The notes: generated by a model from the sequence alone, not told the origin. DNA of 55,507 bases from Candidatus Omnitrophota bacterium (GCA_003598135.1 QZKA01000011.1:1-55507); one strand, 5' to 3'; counted from the stretch's first letter, positions 6,746 through 14,654 are shown. Program-made: numbers and translations.

Positions 6746-8125
6746 ATGCGGGTGCTTAAACATAAGACGTGCGTAAACAAGATTATCGATAAAATAGATA
6801 CGGACATTGGCCTTATTGAGAAAATCGAAACCATGCTGAGGCGTTTTGCCAGAGGTACCCCGGCAGCTGCGCGTACGCAAAAAGGACGTACACAGGCGAG
6901 TTATTATAATAAGATTTCGGCACTGAGCCGTTCTCTGCGCCGTCAAATGGTATCGCTTAGAACAGTAATCGTTTCCCTTAAAGGGCTGAGCAGGTCCCTT
7001 CAGAAGAAATACCGGCAAAAGATCAAAAAACTTATCACGATGCAACGGCAGGTCCAGGGAATATCTAAAGTAAACTGTCTGTTAAGCTCAACCGCGGAAT
7101 CTAAAAAGGTGTATTCATTTATTGTTAGGTGTGCGCGCGAACTTCTTCATGCCGATATCTGTGTGGCAAGGATTATTCTTGATCATGCGCATACCTTTAT
7201 CATAAGTGCAGGACCATCCTTAAGCGGAGGCCTTAAGAAGAAAATGCCACTCTTAAAACAGGGGGAAGGCCTCGCGAGATTAGCTCTTCATATAAAAAAG
7301 CCCGTTTCTATCTACGATATGCATAATGACAAGAGGGCCGTTACAAAGGAGGCGATACAAAAAACAGGGATGAGGTCGATGCTCTGTGTGCCTATAACTT
7401 TTCTTCAGAAGCCGTTAGGCGTTATGTCCGTATACACTAAGAGGAAAAGGAGATTTTCCGAGGGAGACAAAGAAGTTTTTAATACATTTGCGTCTCAGTT
7501 CGCAATGGCAATCCAAGGTTCGAGGCATTACCAAGATATCCACATGAGTTATTTTAGTGCCATACATGCGCTGGTCCTTGCGCTTGAGGCACGGGATCCT
7601 TACGCCAGAGGGCATACCGAGCGGGTAACCAGGTATGCCCTTGCAATTGCCAGGTTATTGCATTTTTCTCCGTCAGATACCGAAGTATTACGCTATGCTG
7701 GGGAACTGCATGATATAGGTAAGATTAGTATACCCGATTTTATATTGAACAAACCGGGAAAGCTCAGCCCTGCTGAAAGGGTTATTATTCAGCTTCATCC
7801 TGTCAAGGGCGCTGAGGTGCTTGAGCCGCTTGAATTTTTAAAGACCGCACTACCTATTGTGCGGCATCATCATGAGAGGTATGACGGAAGAGGGTATCCT
7901 GACGGCTTACGCAAAGAAGCCATTCCTCTTATGGCAAGGGTACTGGCATGCGCCGATTCATTTGATGCGATGATTTCAGAACGGCCATACCGGCTTAGGA
8001 GCTTGACGATAAAGGAGGCACTTAAGGAGATAAGCGATAATGCCGGTTCGCAGTTTGACCCTCACATAGCCCGCCTCTTTATTAAGATGATAAAGCACGA
8101 ATCGCACCCACAGTATGCTTCGTAG
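6746..8125 (+). CDS. GAF/HD-GYP domain protein, predicted c-di-GMP phosphodiesterase
   Basis: I chose the ATG at 6746, preceded by GAGGT at 6736-6740; an in-frame TTG at 6686 would start inside the terminator hairpin. The 459-residue protein has a basic helical N-terminus (1-100), a GAF domain (~105-250) and an HD-GYP domain (~270-455). The HD pair is H322-D323 ('LHDIGK') and the GYP motif is at 383-385 ('HHERYDGRGYPDG'). HD-GYP enzymes hydrolyse c-di-GMP to pGpG or GMP. The GAF domain is a probable small-molecule sensor. No membrane segment is evident, so it is cytoplasmic. Transcription is probably controlled by the c-di-GMP-I riboswitch upstream. Confidence 0.92.
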   Translation: MRVLKHKTCVNKIIDKIDTDIGLIEKIETMLRRFARGTPAAARTQKGRTQASYYNKISALSRSLRRQMVSLRTVIVSLKGLSRSLQKKYRQKIKKLITMQRQVQGISKVNCLLSSTAESKKVYSFIVRCARELLHADICVARIILDHAHTFIISAGPSLSGGLKKKMPLLKQGEGLARLALHIKKPVSIYDMHNDKRAVTKEAIQKTGMRSMLCVPITFLQKPLGVMSVYTKRKRRFSEGDKEVFNTFASQFAMAIQGSRHYQDIHMSYFSAIHALVLALEARDPYARGHTERVTRYALAIARLLHFSPSDTEVLRYAGELHDIGKISIPDFILNKPGKLSPAERVIIQLHPVKGAEVLEPLEFLKTALPIVRHHHERYDGRGYPDGLRKEAIPLMARVLACADSFDAMISERPYRLRSLTIKEALKEISDNAGSQFDPHIARLFIKMIKHESHPQYAS

Positions 8126-8163
8126 TGATCAGTCCACCCATCCACAATTGACCTCAGGCCATC

Positions 8164-8366
8164 AAATCCTAAGCACTAAATCCTAAACAAGCCACAAATC
8201 CCAAGCATCAAATTCCAAGTTCCAAGCCGGGATGGTGCGGTTTGGTTATTGGAGCTTTGGAATTTATTTGAGATTTGGAATTTGTGGTTTGGGGTTTGTT
8301 TCGGATTTATGATTTGCCGAATAGTTTGTTTTTACTCAATACACAATACTCTATACTCACTACTAA
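8164..8366. repeat. Composite palindromic intergenic repeat upstream of rex
   Basis: Left arm: AAATCCTAA and CAAATCCCAAG units. Right arm: TTTGGAATTTATTTGAG, GGAATTTGTGG and related complementary units. Then a conserved block at 8313-8366 that starts TTTGCCGAATAGTTTG and continues as CAATAC/CTATACTC units. The same block recurs at 35318 and 38572. There is no gene in 8126-8430; the rest of this gap holds the rex promoter and operator. Confidence 0.75.
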
Positions 8367-8370
8367 AAGA

Positions 8371-8399
8371 TTGACAAACCTGCAGCGCAAGTGTATACT
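8371..8399 (+). promoter_or_regulatory. rex promoter
   Basis: TTGACA (8371-8376), a 17-bp spacer and TATACT (8394-8399): one mismatch from the sigma-70 consensus in total. Predicted start near 8406, inside the Rex operator. Confidence 0.75.
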
Positions 8400-8416
8400 T
8401 GTGAAATAATTAACAA
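8399..8416. promoter_or_regulatory. Rex operator (autoregulatory)
   Basis: TTGTGAAATAATTAACAA is an 18-bp near-palindrome with half-sites TTGTGAA and TTAACAA, matching the known Rex site form TTGTGAANNNNTTCACAA at all but one half-site position. It covers the last base of the -10 box and the predicted start site, the classical place for repression by occlusion. Confidence 0.75.
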
Positions 8417-8430
8417 TCTATACTAATACG

Positions 8431-9063
8431 ATGGAACGAACTACATATATTCCCCAGGAAACAGCCCGGCGCCTCAGCCTTTATTTACGGATGTTAAGAA
8501 GGCTACGGCAGGAGAAGGTACGCATAGTGTCTTCTGATCAGATCAGGAGATTTTTGAGTGTTTCGTCAGTGCAGTTCAGAAAAGACCTTTCTTACTTCGG
8601 TGAATTCGGCAAAAGAGGGGTTGGTTATGATGTAGAGTTGTTGACCAAGGAAATAGAGAAGATCTTGGGAACGGATGTATTGCACGAAATAACCCTTGTT
8701 GGTGTGGGGCGCCTGGGTTCGGCATTACTTGAGTATCCTGGTTTTCTTGAGTTTAACCTCAAAATTTCCGAGGCCTTTGACAGTCATAAGGACAAAGTCG
8801 GAAAAATCTGCGGAGGGATTAGGATAAAACATATACGTCAACTGCGGTGGGTGATCAAAAAAAGGAACTTAAGAATTGCGATCCTTTCCGTTCCGGTTGA
8901 ATTTGCGCAGGAGGTAGCGCAGGAGTTAGTCAGTTACGGGATAAAAGCAATATTGAATTTCGCTCCCGTGAATCTGGTACTCGCTGCAGACGTATTCGTC
9001 TCTAACGCCGATATGGCGTCAGAGCTGGAAAGCCTTGTGTATAAGTTGAAACAGAAGAAATAA
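8431..9063 (+). CDS. rex: Redox-sensing transcriptional repressor Rex
   Basis: A 210-residue Rex homologue. N-terminal winged helix (1-80) contains 'SSVQFRKDLSYFGEFGKRGVGY', the DNA-recognition region typical of Rex. The Rossmann domain starts at 'ITLVGVGRLGSAL' (GxGxxG) and reaches the C-terminus with 'GIKAILNFAPVNL'. Rex dissociates from DNA when NADH/NAD+ rises. Length matches the family (~210). It lies immediately upstream of the hydrogenase operon and has operators at its own promoter and at that of the operon, so both are probable targets. Confidence 0.95.
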   Translation: MERTTYIPQETARRLSLYLRMLRRLRQEKVRIVSSDQIRRFLSVSSVQFRKDLSYFGEFGKRGVGYDVELLTKEIEKILGTDVLHEITLVGVGRLGSALLEYPGFLEFNLKISEAFDSHKDKVGKICGGIRIKHIRQLRWVIKKRNLRIAILSVPVEFAQEVAQELVSYGIKAILNFAPVNLVLAADVFVSNADMASELESLVYKLKQKK

Positions 9064-9074
9064 AAAATTATTTC

Positions 9075-9102
9075 TTGACAATAAAAGGGAATATAGTATT
9101 AT
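9075..9102 (+). promoter_or_regulatory. Predicted promoter of the hydrogenase operon
   Basis: TTGACA (9075-9080), 16-bp spacer, TATTAT (9097-9102). The predicted start is near 9109, upstream of the Rex operator, leaving a leader of ~85 nt. The preceding rex gene ends at 9063, so the operon could also be read through from rex. Confidence 0.55.
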
Positions 9103-9135
9103 GGACAATGTAATTTTTTATTTTTTAGGGCTGTT

Positions 9136-9153
9136 TTGTGATATTTTTCACAA
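9136..9153. promoter_or_regulatory. Rex operator upstream of the hydrogenase operon
   Basis: TTGTGATATTTTTCACAA: half-sites TTGTGA(T) and TTCACAA form an almost perfect Rex palindrome. It lies ~27 bp downstream of the predicted start and 41 bp before the first codon, so repression would act as a block to elongation unless a closer promoter exists. Confidence 0.75.
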
Positions 9154-9194
9154 ACCCCCCTTATTAACTCCTCCTAATTTAATTACAATAGTCA

Positions 9195-10292
9195 ATGGAG
9201 ACCTACTTTCTTAAACACCAGGACGTATTTGTTTTTTACTCCCGTATCGAAGAAGAGTTCGAGCTTTACGCGCCGATAAAGGTAGAGGCAAAGCCGCGAT
9301 TACTTTGCGAACACGGATTTTCACTTCCCACCGAAGAGTATCTCCTTAGGCCTTTTTCTTGCATCCAAGAAAAGTCGGATATCGTCTATAACGAGTACCG
9401 CTGCGTTGAGCCGACACGCACTCTTTTTGTATACCCTAAGGAAAATATAAGCGGGGATACGCCGGATCCGAGAAGGCAAGGGCCGTCTAAGCCGCTGGCA
9501 ATCAGCGGATTGAAGAACTGCGATATTTTTTCATTGAAGATCCAGGATTTTGTATTTCTGGGGGGGGACGAAGTCGATCCCTTCTATCAAGCAAGAAGAG
9601 AAGATGCTCTTATTATTTCAGGAGATTGCCCTGCGTTTAAAGAGGTTTGTTTCTGCAGGGCGTTTGCCATTGATCCCTACTCACAGGAGGGATTCGATTT
9701 TAATCTTTCCCCGCTTAATGACGGTTATCTCCTTGATGTTGCGACCGAGAAAGCGCAGAGAATCGCGGATTCCCTGAAAAATATTTTATCGTTGGCAACA
9801 CGCGGGCAGCTTGCGGGACGGGCCCAAAAAAGGGAAGCGGTGGTAAAAAAGCTCGACGCGCACCTGGCGCTTCATAAAATCCCTACCAAAGGATCCCTTA
9901 AAGATATTGTAGTTTCGGGATACAATTCAGCGGTGTGGCAGGAGCAGATGCTGACGTGCGTTGAATGCGGAGGCTGCGTTTTTATCTGTGATACCTGTCA
10001 TTGTTTTCTTTTGGCCGATACGCTTTCAAAAGAGGGTCCCCAGAGGATGCGCATCTGGGATGGGTGCCTCTATAAGAATTTTACCAGGGTTGCTGGCGGA
10101 GCCAATCCGCTGAAGATGCGCTATATGAGGCTACGCAACCGCTACCTTAAAAAATTCGATTTTTTCATCGATAACACAGGAACGCAGGCCTGCTGCGGGT
10201 GCGGAAGGTGCATAGAGGTCTGTCCCGGTAAAATCGATATACGATATATCCTGAAGAGGCTTTATGAAGAAAAACATCTATCAGCCCATTGA
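9195..10292 (+). CDS. Sulfhydrogenase beta-like 4Fe-4S dicluster protein
   Basis: A 365-residue protein resembling the beta subunit of archaeal sulfhydrogenases and anaerobic sulfite reductase subunit A. The N-terminal ~220 residues form the family's unique domain ('DFVFLGGDEVDPFYQ', 'GDCPAFKEVCFC'). The C-terminal part has two cluster motifs: 'CVECGGCVFICDTCHC' and 'CCGCGRCIEVCPGKID'. In these complexes the beta subunit carries electrons between an FAD/NAD(P)H gamma subunit and the hydrogenase. The gene encoding a gamma-like subunit overlaps its 3' end by 29 bp. No Shine-Dalgarno sequence is apparent. It is the first gene after the Rex operator. Confidence 0.82.
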   Translation: METYFLKHQDVFVFYSRIEEEFELYAPIKVEAKPRLLCEHGFSLPTEEYLLRPFSCIQEKSDIVYNEYRCVEPTRTLFVYPKENISGDTPDPRRQGPSKPLAISGLKNCDIFSLKIQDFVFLGGDEVDPFYQARREDALIISGDCPAFKEVCFCRAFAIDPYSQEGFDFNLSPLNDGYLLDVATEKAQRIADSLKNILSLATRGQLAGRAQKREAVVKKLDAHLALHKIPTKGSLKDIVVSGYNSAVWQEQMLTCVECGGCVFICDTCHCFLLADTLSKEGPQRMRIWDGCLYKNFTRVAGGANPLKMRYMRLRNRYLKKFDFFIDNTGTQACCGCGRCIEVCPGKIDIRYILKRLYEEKHLSAH

Positions 10293-11082
10293 GGCGGTCA
10301 TCGAAGATGTGCGCCATGAGACAGCGACGATAAAGACGTTTGTGCTCAGGCCTAAATTTTTGTTTTCGTTCCGTACTGGCCAGTTTATAGAATTGAATAT
10401 TCCCGGCGTAGGCGAAGCACCGTTTACGCCTTCGTCGGATCCCGCGGTAAAAGACAGGCTGGGTGTGACCATTATGAACGTTGGGAGTATGACATCCAGG
10501 CTGCATGCGATGCACAGCGGCGAAAAAGTAGCGCTGCGTGGCCCGTACGGAAAAGGTTACCCCCTAGAGAAGTTTAAGGATAAAGATATTCTTATTGTTG
10601 GCGGTGGGGTGGGGTTGGCTCCTTTGCGCTCTCTGCTCTTTAGCCTTTTCGGAGAGGTCGATAATTACAACAAAATAGTTTTGAGGTACGGTGCCCGGAC
10701 CTCTGGCGATATAATCTATAAAGACCTTCTTCCGGAATGGGCTAAGAAGAAGAAGGTGGATGTGATGACGACGGTTGATGTCGGCGACCCACAATGGAAG
10801 GGAAACGTGGGACTGGTGACCACCATCTTAAAAGACCTCCCCATTGAACTGCATAAGGCGATTGCCGTGGTGTGCGGTCCTCCTATTATGATGAAATTTG
10901 TCAATCTGAAATTGCTGGACCTTGGTTTTAAGCCCGAGGATATTTACTTGTCTATGGAGAAAAATATGTCGTGCGGCCTAGGGAAATGCGGTCATTGCAG
11001 GCTTGGTAGTTATTATATATGTAAAGACGGTCCTGTATTTACCTACGAACAACTTAAGGATATGCATGATATCTGGGATTAG
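10264..11082 (+). CDS. FAD/NAD(P)-binding oxidoreductase, sulfhydrogenase gamma/AsrB-like
   Basis: A 272-residue member of the ferredoxin reductase-like superfamily. FAD domain with 'FRTGQFIELNIPGVGEAPFT', NAD(P) domain with 'ILIVGGGVGLAPLRSLL', and a C-terminal [2Fe-2S] site 'CGLGKCGHCRLGSYYIC' as in PyrK, AsrB and sulfhydrogenase gamma subunits. It would exchange electrons between NAD(P)H and the iron-sulfur beta-like subunit. AGAGG precedes the start. The specificity for NADH or NADPH cannot be read from the sequence by eye; Rex control favours NADH. Confidence 0.87.
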   Translation: MKKNIYQPIEAVIEDVRHETATIKTFVLRPKFLFSFRTGQFIELNIPGVGEAPFTPSSDPAVKDRLGVTIMNVGSMTSRLHAMHSGEKVALRGPYGKGYPLEKFKDKDILIVGGGVGLAPLRSLLFSLFGEVDNYNKIVLRYGARTSGDIIYKDLLPEWAKKKKVDVMTTVDVGDPQWKGNVGLVTTILKDLPIELHKAIAVVCGPPIMMKFVNLKLLDLGFKPEDIYLSMEKNMSCGLGKCGHCRLGSYYICKDGPVFTYEQLKDMHDIWD

Positions 11083-11574
11083 ATGAAGAGACTTTTTATT
11101 GATTTAGAGATATGTAATCGGTGCCAGCAGTGTATTGCCTGTTGCGATTATTTTTACCATCCTCAAAATAGCGGGGTAACTGCGCTTCGGGAATATGCGA
11201 CGTTTGCCACTATCTGCCGGCATTGCGAACAGGCCCCATGCGTGAATTCGTGTTATCATAATGCCCTTGAGCGTAGCGCCGACGGGCATATCAAAAGGTA
11301 TACAATGCGTTGTACAAGCTGTAAAACCTGCTCTATCGCCTGTCCTTTTGGTATCATTTTTCAGGATTTTATCCCCTACCTTGATTCGAAATGCGATTAT
11401 TGCGTGGGCATCACAGAGGGGCTTGCGAGGTGTGTTGTTACCTGTCCTGAGAAGGCAATTGAGATCAAAGAGGTACAAGAGGATCCGGAAAAAAATATCT
11501 TTCTTGTGGGAACGCATCTTGCGGTCCATACCCTGAAATGGTCGCGCGAAGATGCGCAGCTCAAAAAAAAGTAA
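11083..11574 (+). CDS. Four-cluster ferredoxin-like electron transfer subunit (HycB/CooF-like)
   Basis: A 163-residue protein with sixteen or more cysteines in four cluster motifs: 'CNRCQQCIACC', 'CRHCEQAPCVNSC', 'CTSCKTCSIACP' and 'CDYCVGITEGLARCVVTCP'. This pattern fits the DmsB/HycB/CooF group, which passes electrons to membrane enzymes. It starts directly after the stop of the FAD subunit. In this operon it would connect the NAD(P)H module to the [NiFe] core, or deliver electrons from a separate donor; which is uncertain. Confidence 0.85.
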   Translation: MKRLFIDLEICNRCQQCIACCDYFYHPQNSGVTALREYATFATICRHCEQAPCVNSCYHNALERSADGHIKRYTMRCTSCKTCSIACPFGIIFQDFIPYLDSKCDYCVGITEGLARCVVTCPEKAIEIKEVQEDPEKNIFLVGTHLAVHTLKWSREDAQLKKK

Positions 11575-11579
11575 TTGCG

Positions 11580-12494
11580 ATGAACACATTATTTAGTTAT
11601 CTCGTATTCCCTGGCTTTCTATTCAGCGCCTGTGCAGGCTTGCTTGCGGGCTGGGTAGACCGAAAACTTACTGCACGGATACAATACAGGGTAGGCCCTC
11701 CCTGGTATCAGAACTTTGTCGATATCCTTAAATTGTGTTATAAGGAAACCATTATTCCTTATGCGGGAGCAAGGGCAATTTTTCTATTATCGCCAATCGC
11801 AGGTCTCCTGAGCATGATATTGGTTTCTTCTGTTTTGGGAAAGGCTATACAGTCTCCCCTGGAGAGTTTTGCCGGCGACCTGATTGTGATTATTTATCTT
11901 TTGATTGTGCCTGCGCTAGCGCTAATAATCGGCGCTTCGTCTTCAAAAAACCCTTTTGCTTCTATCGGCGCCTCAAGAGAAATGAAGCTTATTTTAGGGT
12001 ATGAGCTTCCGTTTGTTCTTGCGATGGCGGTGGTAGTCATTAGATCGCATGGCGCACTGAATCTGGGCGCAATCATCAATCGCCAGATAGCCTTCGGGCC
12101 GCATATCGCTTCTTTTTCTGGTGCACTTGCGTTTATAGTTGCGCTTCTGTGTGTACAGGCAAAATTATGCCTTGTCCCGTTTGATATGTCCGAAGCGGAG
12201 CAGGAGATAATGGCGGGAGCCTTGGTTGAATATTCAGGGGTTCCGCTTGCAGTTATAAAATTGACCAAGGCGCTTTTGTTGTATTCGCTTCCGGTATTGC
12301 TTATCAGTTTATTCTGGGTCAATAATTTGAATCTACTGTCGCTTATTATGAAATATTTAGTTATCCTCTCGGTCATAATTCTTATCAAGAACACAAATCC
12401 TCGCCTCAGGATTGATCAGGCATTGAGGTTTTTCTGGGGGCCGGTTAGCGTGCTGGCAATACTGGCGGCAGCATTGGCATTGGTAGGTTTATAA
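11580..12494 (+). CDS. Group 4 hydrogenase membrane subunit, NuoH/EchB/MbhM-like
   Basis: A 304-residue polytopic protein with about eight helices. Near the N-terminus is the family signature 'GLLAGWVDRKLTARIQYRVGPP'; 'KLCYKETIIP' and 'PFDMSEAEQEI' follow, the charged loops that shape the quinone/ion channel region in complex I. I chose the ATG at 11580, which gives the usual EchB-like start; an in-frame ATG at 11538 overlaps the upstream gene. It anchors the soluble hydrogenase arm to the membrane. Confidence 0.9.
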   Translation: MNTLFSYLVFPGFLFSACAGLLAGWVDRKLTARIQYRVGPPWYQNFVDILKLCYKETIIPYAGARAIFLLSPIAGLLSMILVSSVLGKAIQSPLESFAGDLIVIIYLLIVPALALIIGASSSKNPFASIGASREMKLILGYELPFVLAMAVVVIRSHGALNLGAIINRQIAFGPHIASFSGALAFIVALLCVQAKLCLVPFDMSEAEQEIMAGALVEYSGVPLAVIKLTKALLLYSLPVLLISLFWVNNLNLLSLIMKYLVILSVIILIKNTNPRLRIDQALRFFWGPVSVLAILAAALALVGL

Positions 12495-12516
12495 TAAATG
12501 ACTTTTGTGTTACTTA

Positions 12517-12550
12517 ACTCAATACTCAATACACAATACTCAATACGAAA
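12517..12550. repeat. Short CAATACT/CAATACA repeat inside the hydrogenase operon
   Basis: ACTCAATACTCAATACACAA and following units, the same degenerate heptamer tract as in the other intergenic repeats, without the palindromic arms. It fills the only sizeable gap (71 bp) between the early hydrogenase structural genes. Confidence 0.7.
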
Positions 12551-12565
12551 GCGTATGGTTTTTTA

Positions 12566-12991
12566 ATGAGTATAAAAACCAACATCTTAACGAAATCTAT
12601 ATGGGCCTACCACGCAGCTACCTCGCCGTGTAACAACTGTGACATAGAAATACTTGATGTCTTTACGCCTCGGCATGATGTGGAGAGGTTTGGCATAGTA
12701 TTGGTGGGTAGCGTTAGGCATGCCGATGTGCTCGTGGTGACCGGGGTGCCGAATTTTAAAACTAAAGAGAGGCTTAAGAAGCTTTATACACAGGCTGCCA
12801 AGCCGTGTTTTGTGGTTGCAATCGGGGGGTGTGCGTGCGGAAGGATAATGTTCAGGGATTCATACAACAGCCCCTGTGCGGTGGATGAGGTGGTGCCGGT
12901 GGATGTTTATATTCCCGGATGTCCGCCCAAACCAGAAGCTATCATCGCCGGCATAGTCAAGCTGATCGATAAAATTAAAGGGAAAAAATAA
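12566..12991 (+). CDS. [NiFe]-hydrogenase small subunit, group 4 (EchC/MbhJ, NuoB-like)
   Basis: A 141-residue NuoB-type subunit. The four ligands of the proximal [4Fe-4S] cluster are visible: C22 and C25 ('SPCNNCDIE'), C89 ('AIGGCACG') and C119 ('IPGCPPKPE'). It transfers electrons between the iron-sulfur chain and the NiFe site. The short length, with no extra clusters, is typical of group 4. The start lacks a clear ribosome-binding site. Its stop overlaps the start of the next gene (TAATG). Confidence 0.92.
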   Translation: MSIKTNILTKSIWAYHAATSPCNNCDIEILDVFTPRHDVERFGIVLVGSVRHADVLVVTGVPNFKTKERLKKLYTQAAKPCFVVAIGGCACGRIMFRDSYNSPCAVDEVVPVDVYIPGCPPKPEAIIAGIVKLIDKIKGKK

Positions 12992-13446
12992 TGATTACAG
13001 AGCAAATCAGGGCACGTTTGAAAGAACAAATATTGGACTGGTATGAGCATAATCCTAAGAGAACCTATATCTCTATAGCGCCCAAGGATATTAAGCTTGT
13101 CGCTGATTATCTTTTTAAAGAATTGGGCCTTAGGTTTGCTACTGCTTCAGGGCAGGACACGCCCTCTGGCCTTGAGATCCTGTATCATTTTAGTTTTGAC
13201 AAAGAAGGAGTAGTGGTGTCTCTGAGGGTGTTACTGAAAGACAAAAATAATCCTCAGATAGATTCGCTGGCAACGCTTTTCCCTGCCGCGGAATGGATCG
13301 AGCGAGAGATGTGGGAGTTGTTGGGAATCAATTTTGTCGGGCATCCGAATTTAACACGCTTGTTACTAGCTGAAGAGTGGCCCGAAGGCAAGTATCCCTT
13401 AAGGCACGAACACAGCGAGGAAGAAGGCCACGGCCATACGCATTGA
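12991..13446 (+). CDS. Group 4 hydrogenase NuoC-like subunit (EchD/MbhK)
   Basis: A 151-residue NuoC-family protein. The C-terminal signature 'AAEWIEREMWELLGINFVGHPNLTRLLL' followed by 'EEWPEGKYPLR' is diagnostic of the 30-kDa subunit family. The protein ends in a His-rich tail ('EHSEEEGHGHTH') that could bind metal, possibly nickel, though this is inference. It forms the soluble arm with the large subunit encoded 18 bp downstream. Confidence 0.92.
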   Translation: MITEQIRARLKEQILDWYEHNPKRTYISIAPKDIKLVADYLFKELGLRFATASGQDTPSGLEILYHFSFDKEGVVVSLRVLLKDKNNPQIDSLATLFPAAEWIEREMWELLGINFVGHPNLTRLLLAEEWPEGKYPLRHEHSEEEGHGHTH

Positions 13447-13464
13447 GGAGGAAACTTAAAATCC

Positions 13465-14652
13465 ATGAGCCATAAAGTCGTAATACCGATAGGACCTTAC
13501 CATCCTTTGCAGGAAGAGCCGGAATTCTTCCGGCTTTATGTGGAGGGGGAGAAGGTGGTTGATATCGATATAGTGATAGGATATATGCATCGCGGGATAG
13601 AAGAGCTTTCAGAGCATAAGCACTATGACCAGGTTGCGTTTTTGGTGGAGCGTATCTGCGGTATCTGTTCGACAAGCCATCCTTTTGCGTACGTGAATGC
13701 AGTTGAGGATCTTGGCAGAATACAGGTACCTGAACGGGCACTCTACATCCGTACCATTATCGCAGAGCTTGAACGGATACACAGCCATCTTTTATGGTTG
13801 GGCCTGGCCGGTCACTTCATCGGCTATAATACGGTATGGATGTGGGCATGGCGTTACCGTGAGCCGGTGCTGGATATTTTTGAGATGATTTCCGGCAACC
13901 GCAATCATTACGGGATGATGAAGGTTGGAGGGGTCAGGCGCGATATTAGTGACGAGGACATACCTGTAATAAGAAAGACCATCGACGAGCTGGTTTCTGC
14001 AGCGGAGATGTTTAAGGGGGCGGTTATGGATGACCCGGTCATCCAGTGGCGTCTAAAAGGAGTTGGCATACTCACTAAACAACAGGCACTGGAATGGTCT
14101 GCGGTCGGTCCTACGGCGAGGGCTTCGGGTATCAATATTGATGTACGCAGGGATGATCCTTACGGTGTGTATGACCGTGTAAAATGGAACGTCATTATCC
14201 AGAAAGACGGCGACATCTTTGCGAAAACGGTAGTCAGGATACTAGAATTATTTGAATCGATTAGTATCATCAGACAGTGCCTTAGCGCAATGCCTAAGGG
14301 CCCTATCGATGCGGATGTGCAAGAGATACCGCCCGGCGAAGGGATTGGGAGGGTAGAAGCCCCGCGCGGCGAATGTTTCCACTACGTACGTTCGGACGGG
14401 ACCAACCGCCCGGTGAGGCATAAGATCCGCGCGCCCAGTTATATGAATGTGGCGACCAACAAGGTAGCAGCGCCAGGGGGGACTATTTCTGATGCGGCGC
14501 TTACTTTGGCGGCAGTCGATCCTTGTTATTGCTGTACCGAAAGGACCGCGGTAATCGAACGGCCTTCAGAAAAGAAAATTATGAATGGGTGGGACCTGAT
14601 TGAGAAATCCCGTCAGAAAACCAAGCATTTCCTTATTACCAGAGGTAGATAA
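13465..14652 (+). CDS. [NiFe]-hydrogenase large subunit, group 4 (EchE/MbhL, NuoD-like)
   Basis: A 395-residue catalytic subunit. Both NiFe ligand pairs are present: C65-G-I-C68 in 'ERICGICSTSHPF' and C354-x-x-C357 in 'AAVDPCYCCTER'. Complex I NuoD lacks these, so this is a hydrogenase. After 'CTER' there is a tail of about 35 residues, which the protease encoded at 23123 is expected to remove after Ni insertion. The residue between the C-terminal ligands includes an extra cysteine (C356). A GAGGAGGAAAC ribosome-binding site precedes the start. The enzyme reduces protons or oxidises H2 coupled to ion translocation. Confidence 0.95.
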   Translation: MSHKVVIPIGPYHPLQEEPEFFRLYVEGEKVVDIDIVIGYMHRGIEELSEHKHYDQVAFLVERICGICSTSHPFAYVNAVEDLGRIQVPERALYIRTIIAELERIHSHLLWLGLAGHFIGYNTVWMWAWRYREPVLDIFEMISGNRNHYGMMKVGGVRRDISDEDIPVIRKTIDELVSAAEMFKGAVMDDPVIQWRLKGVGILTKQQALEWSAVGPTARASGINIDVRRDDPYGVYDRVKWNVIIQKDGDIFAKTVVRILELFESISIIRQCLSAMPKGPIDADVQEIPPGEGIGRVEAPRGECFHYVRSDGTNRPVRHKIRAPSYMNVATNKVAAPGGTISDAALTLAAVDPCYCCTERTAVIERPSEKKIMNGWDLIEKSRQKTKHFLITRGR

Positions 14653-14654
14653 CT

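Noticed and set aside
8353..8358. TATACT inside the repeat block as an extra rex promoter
   Set aside because: No -35 box at 16-18 bp could be found, and a near-perfect promoter lies 18 bp further downstream.
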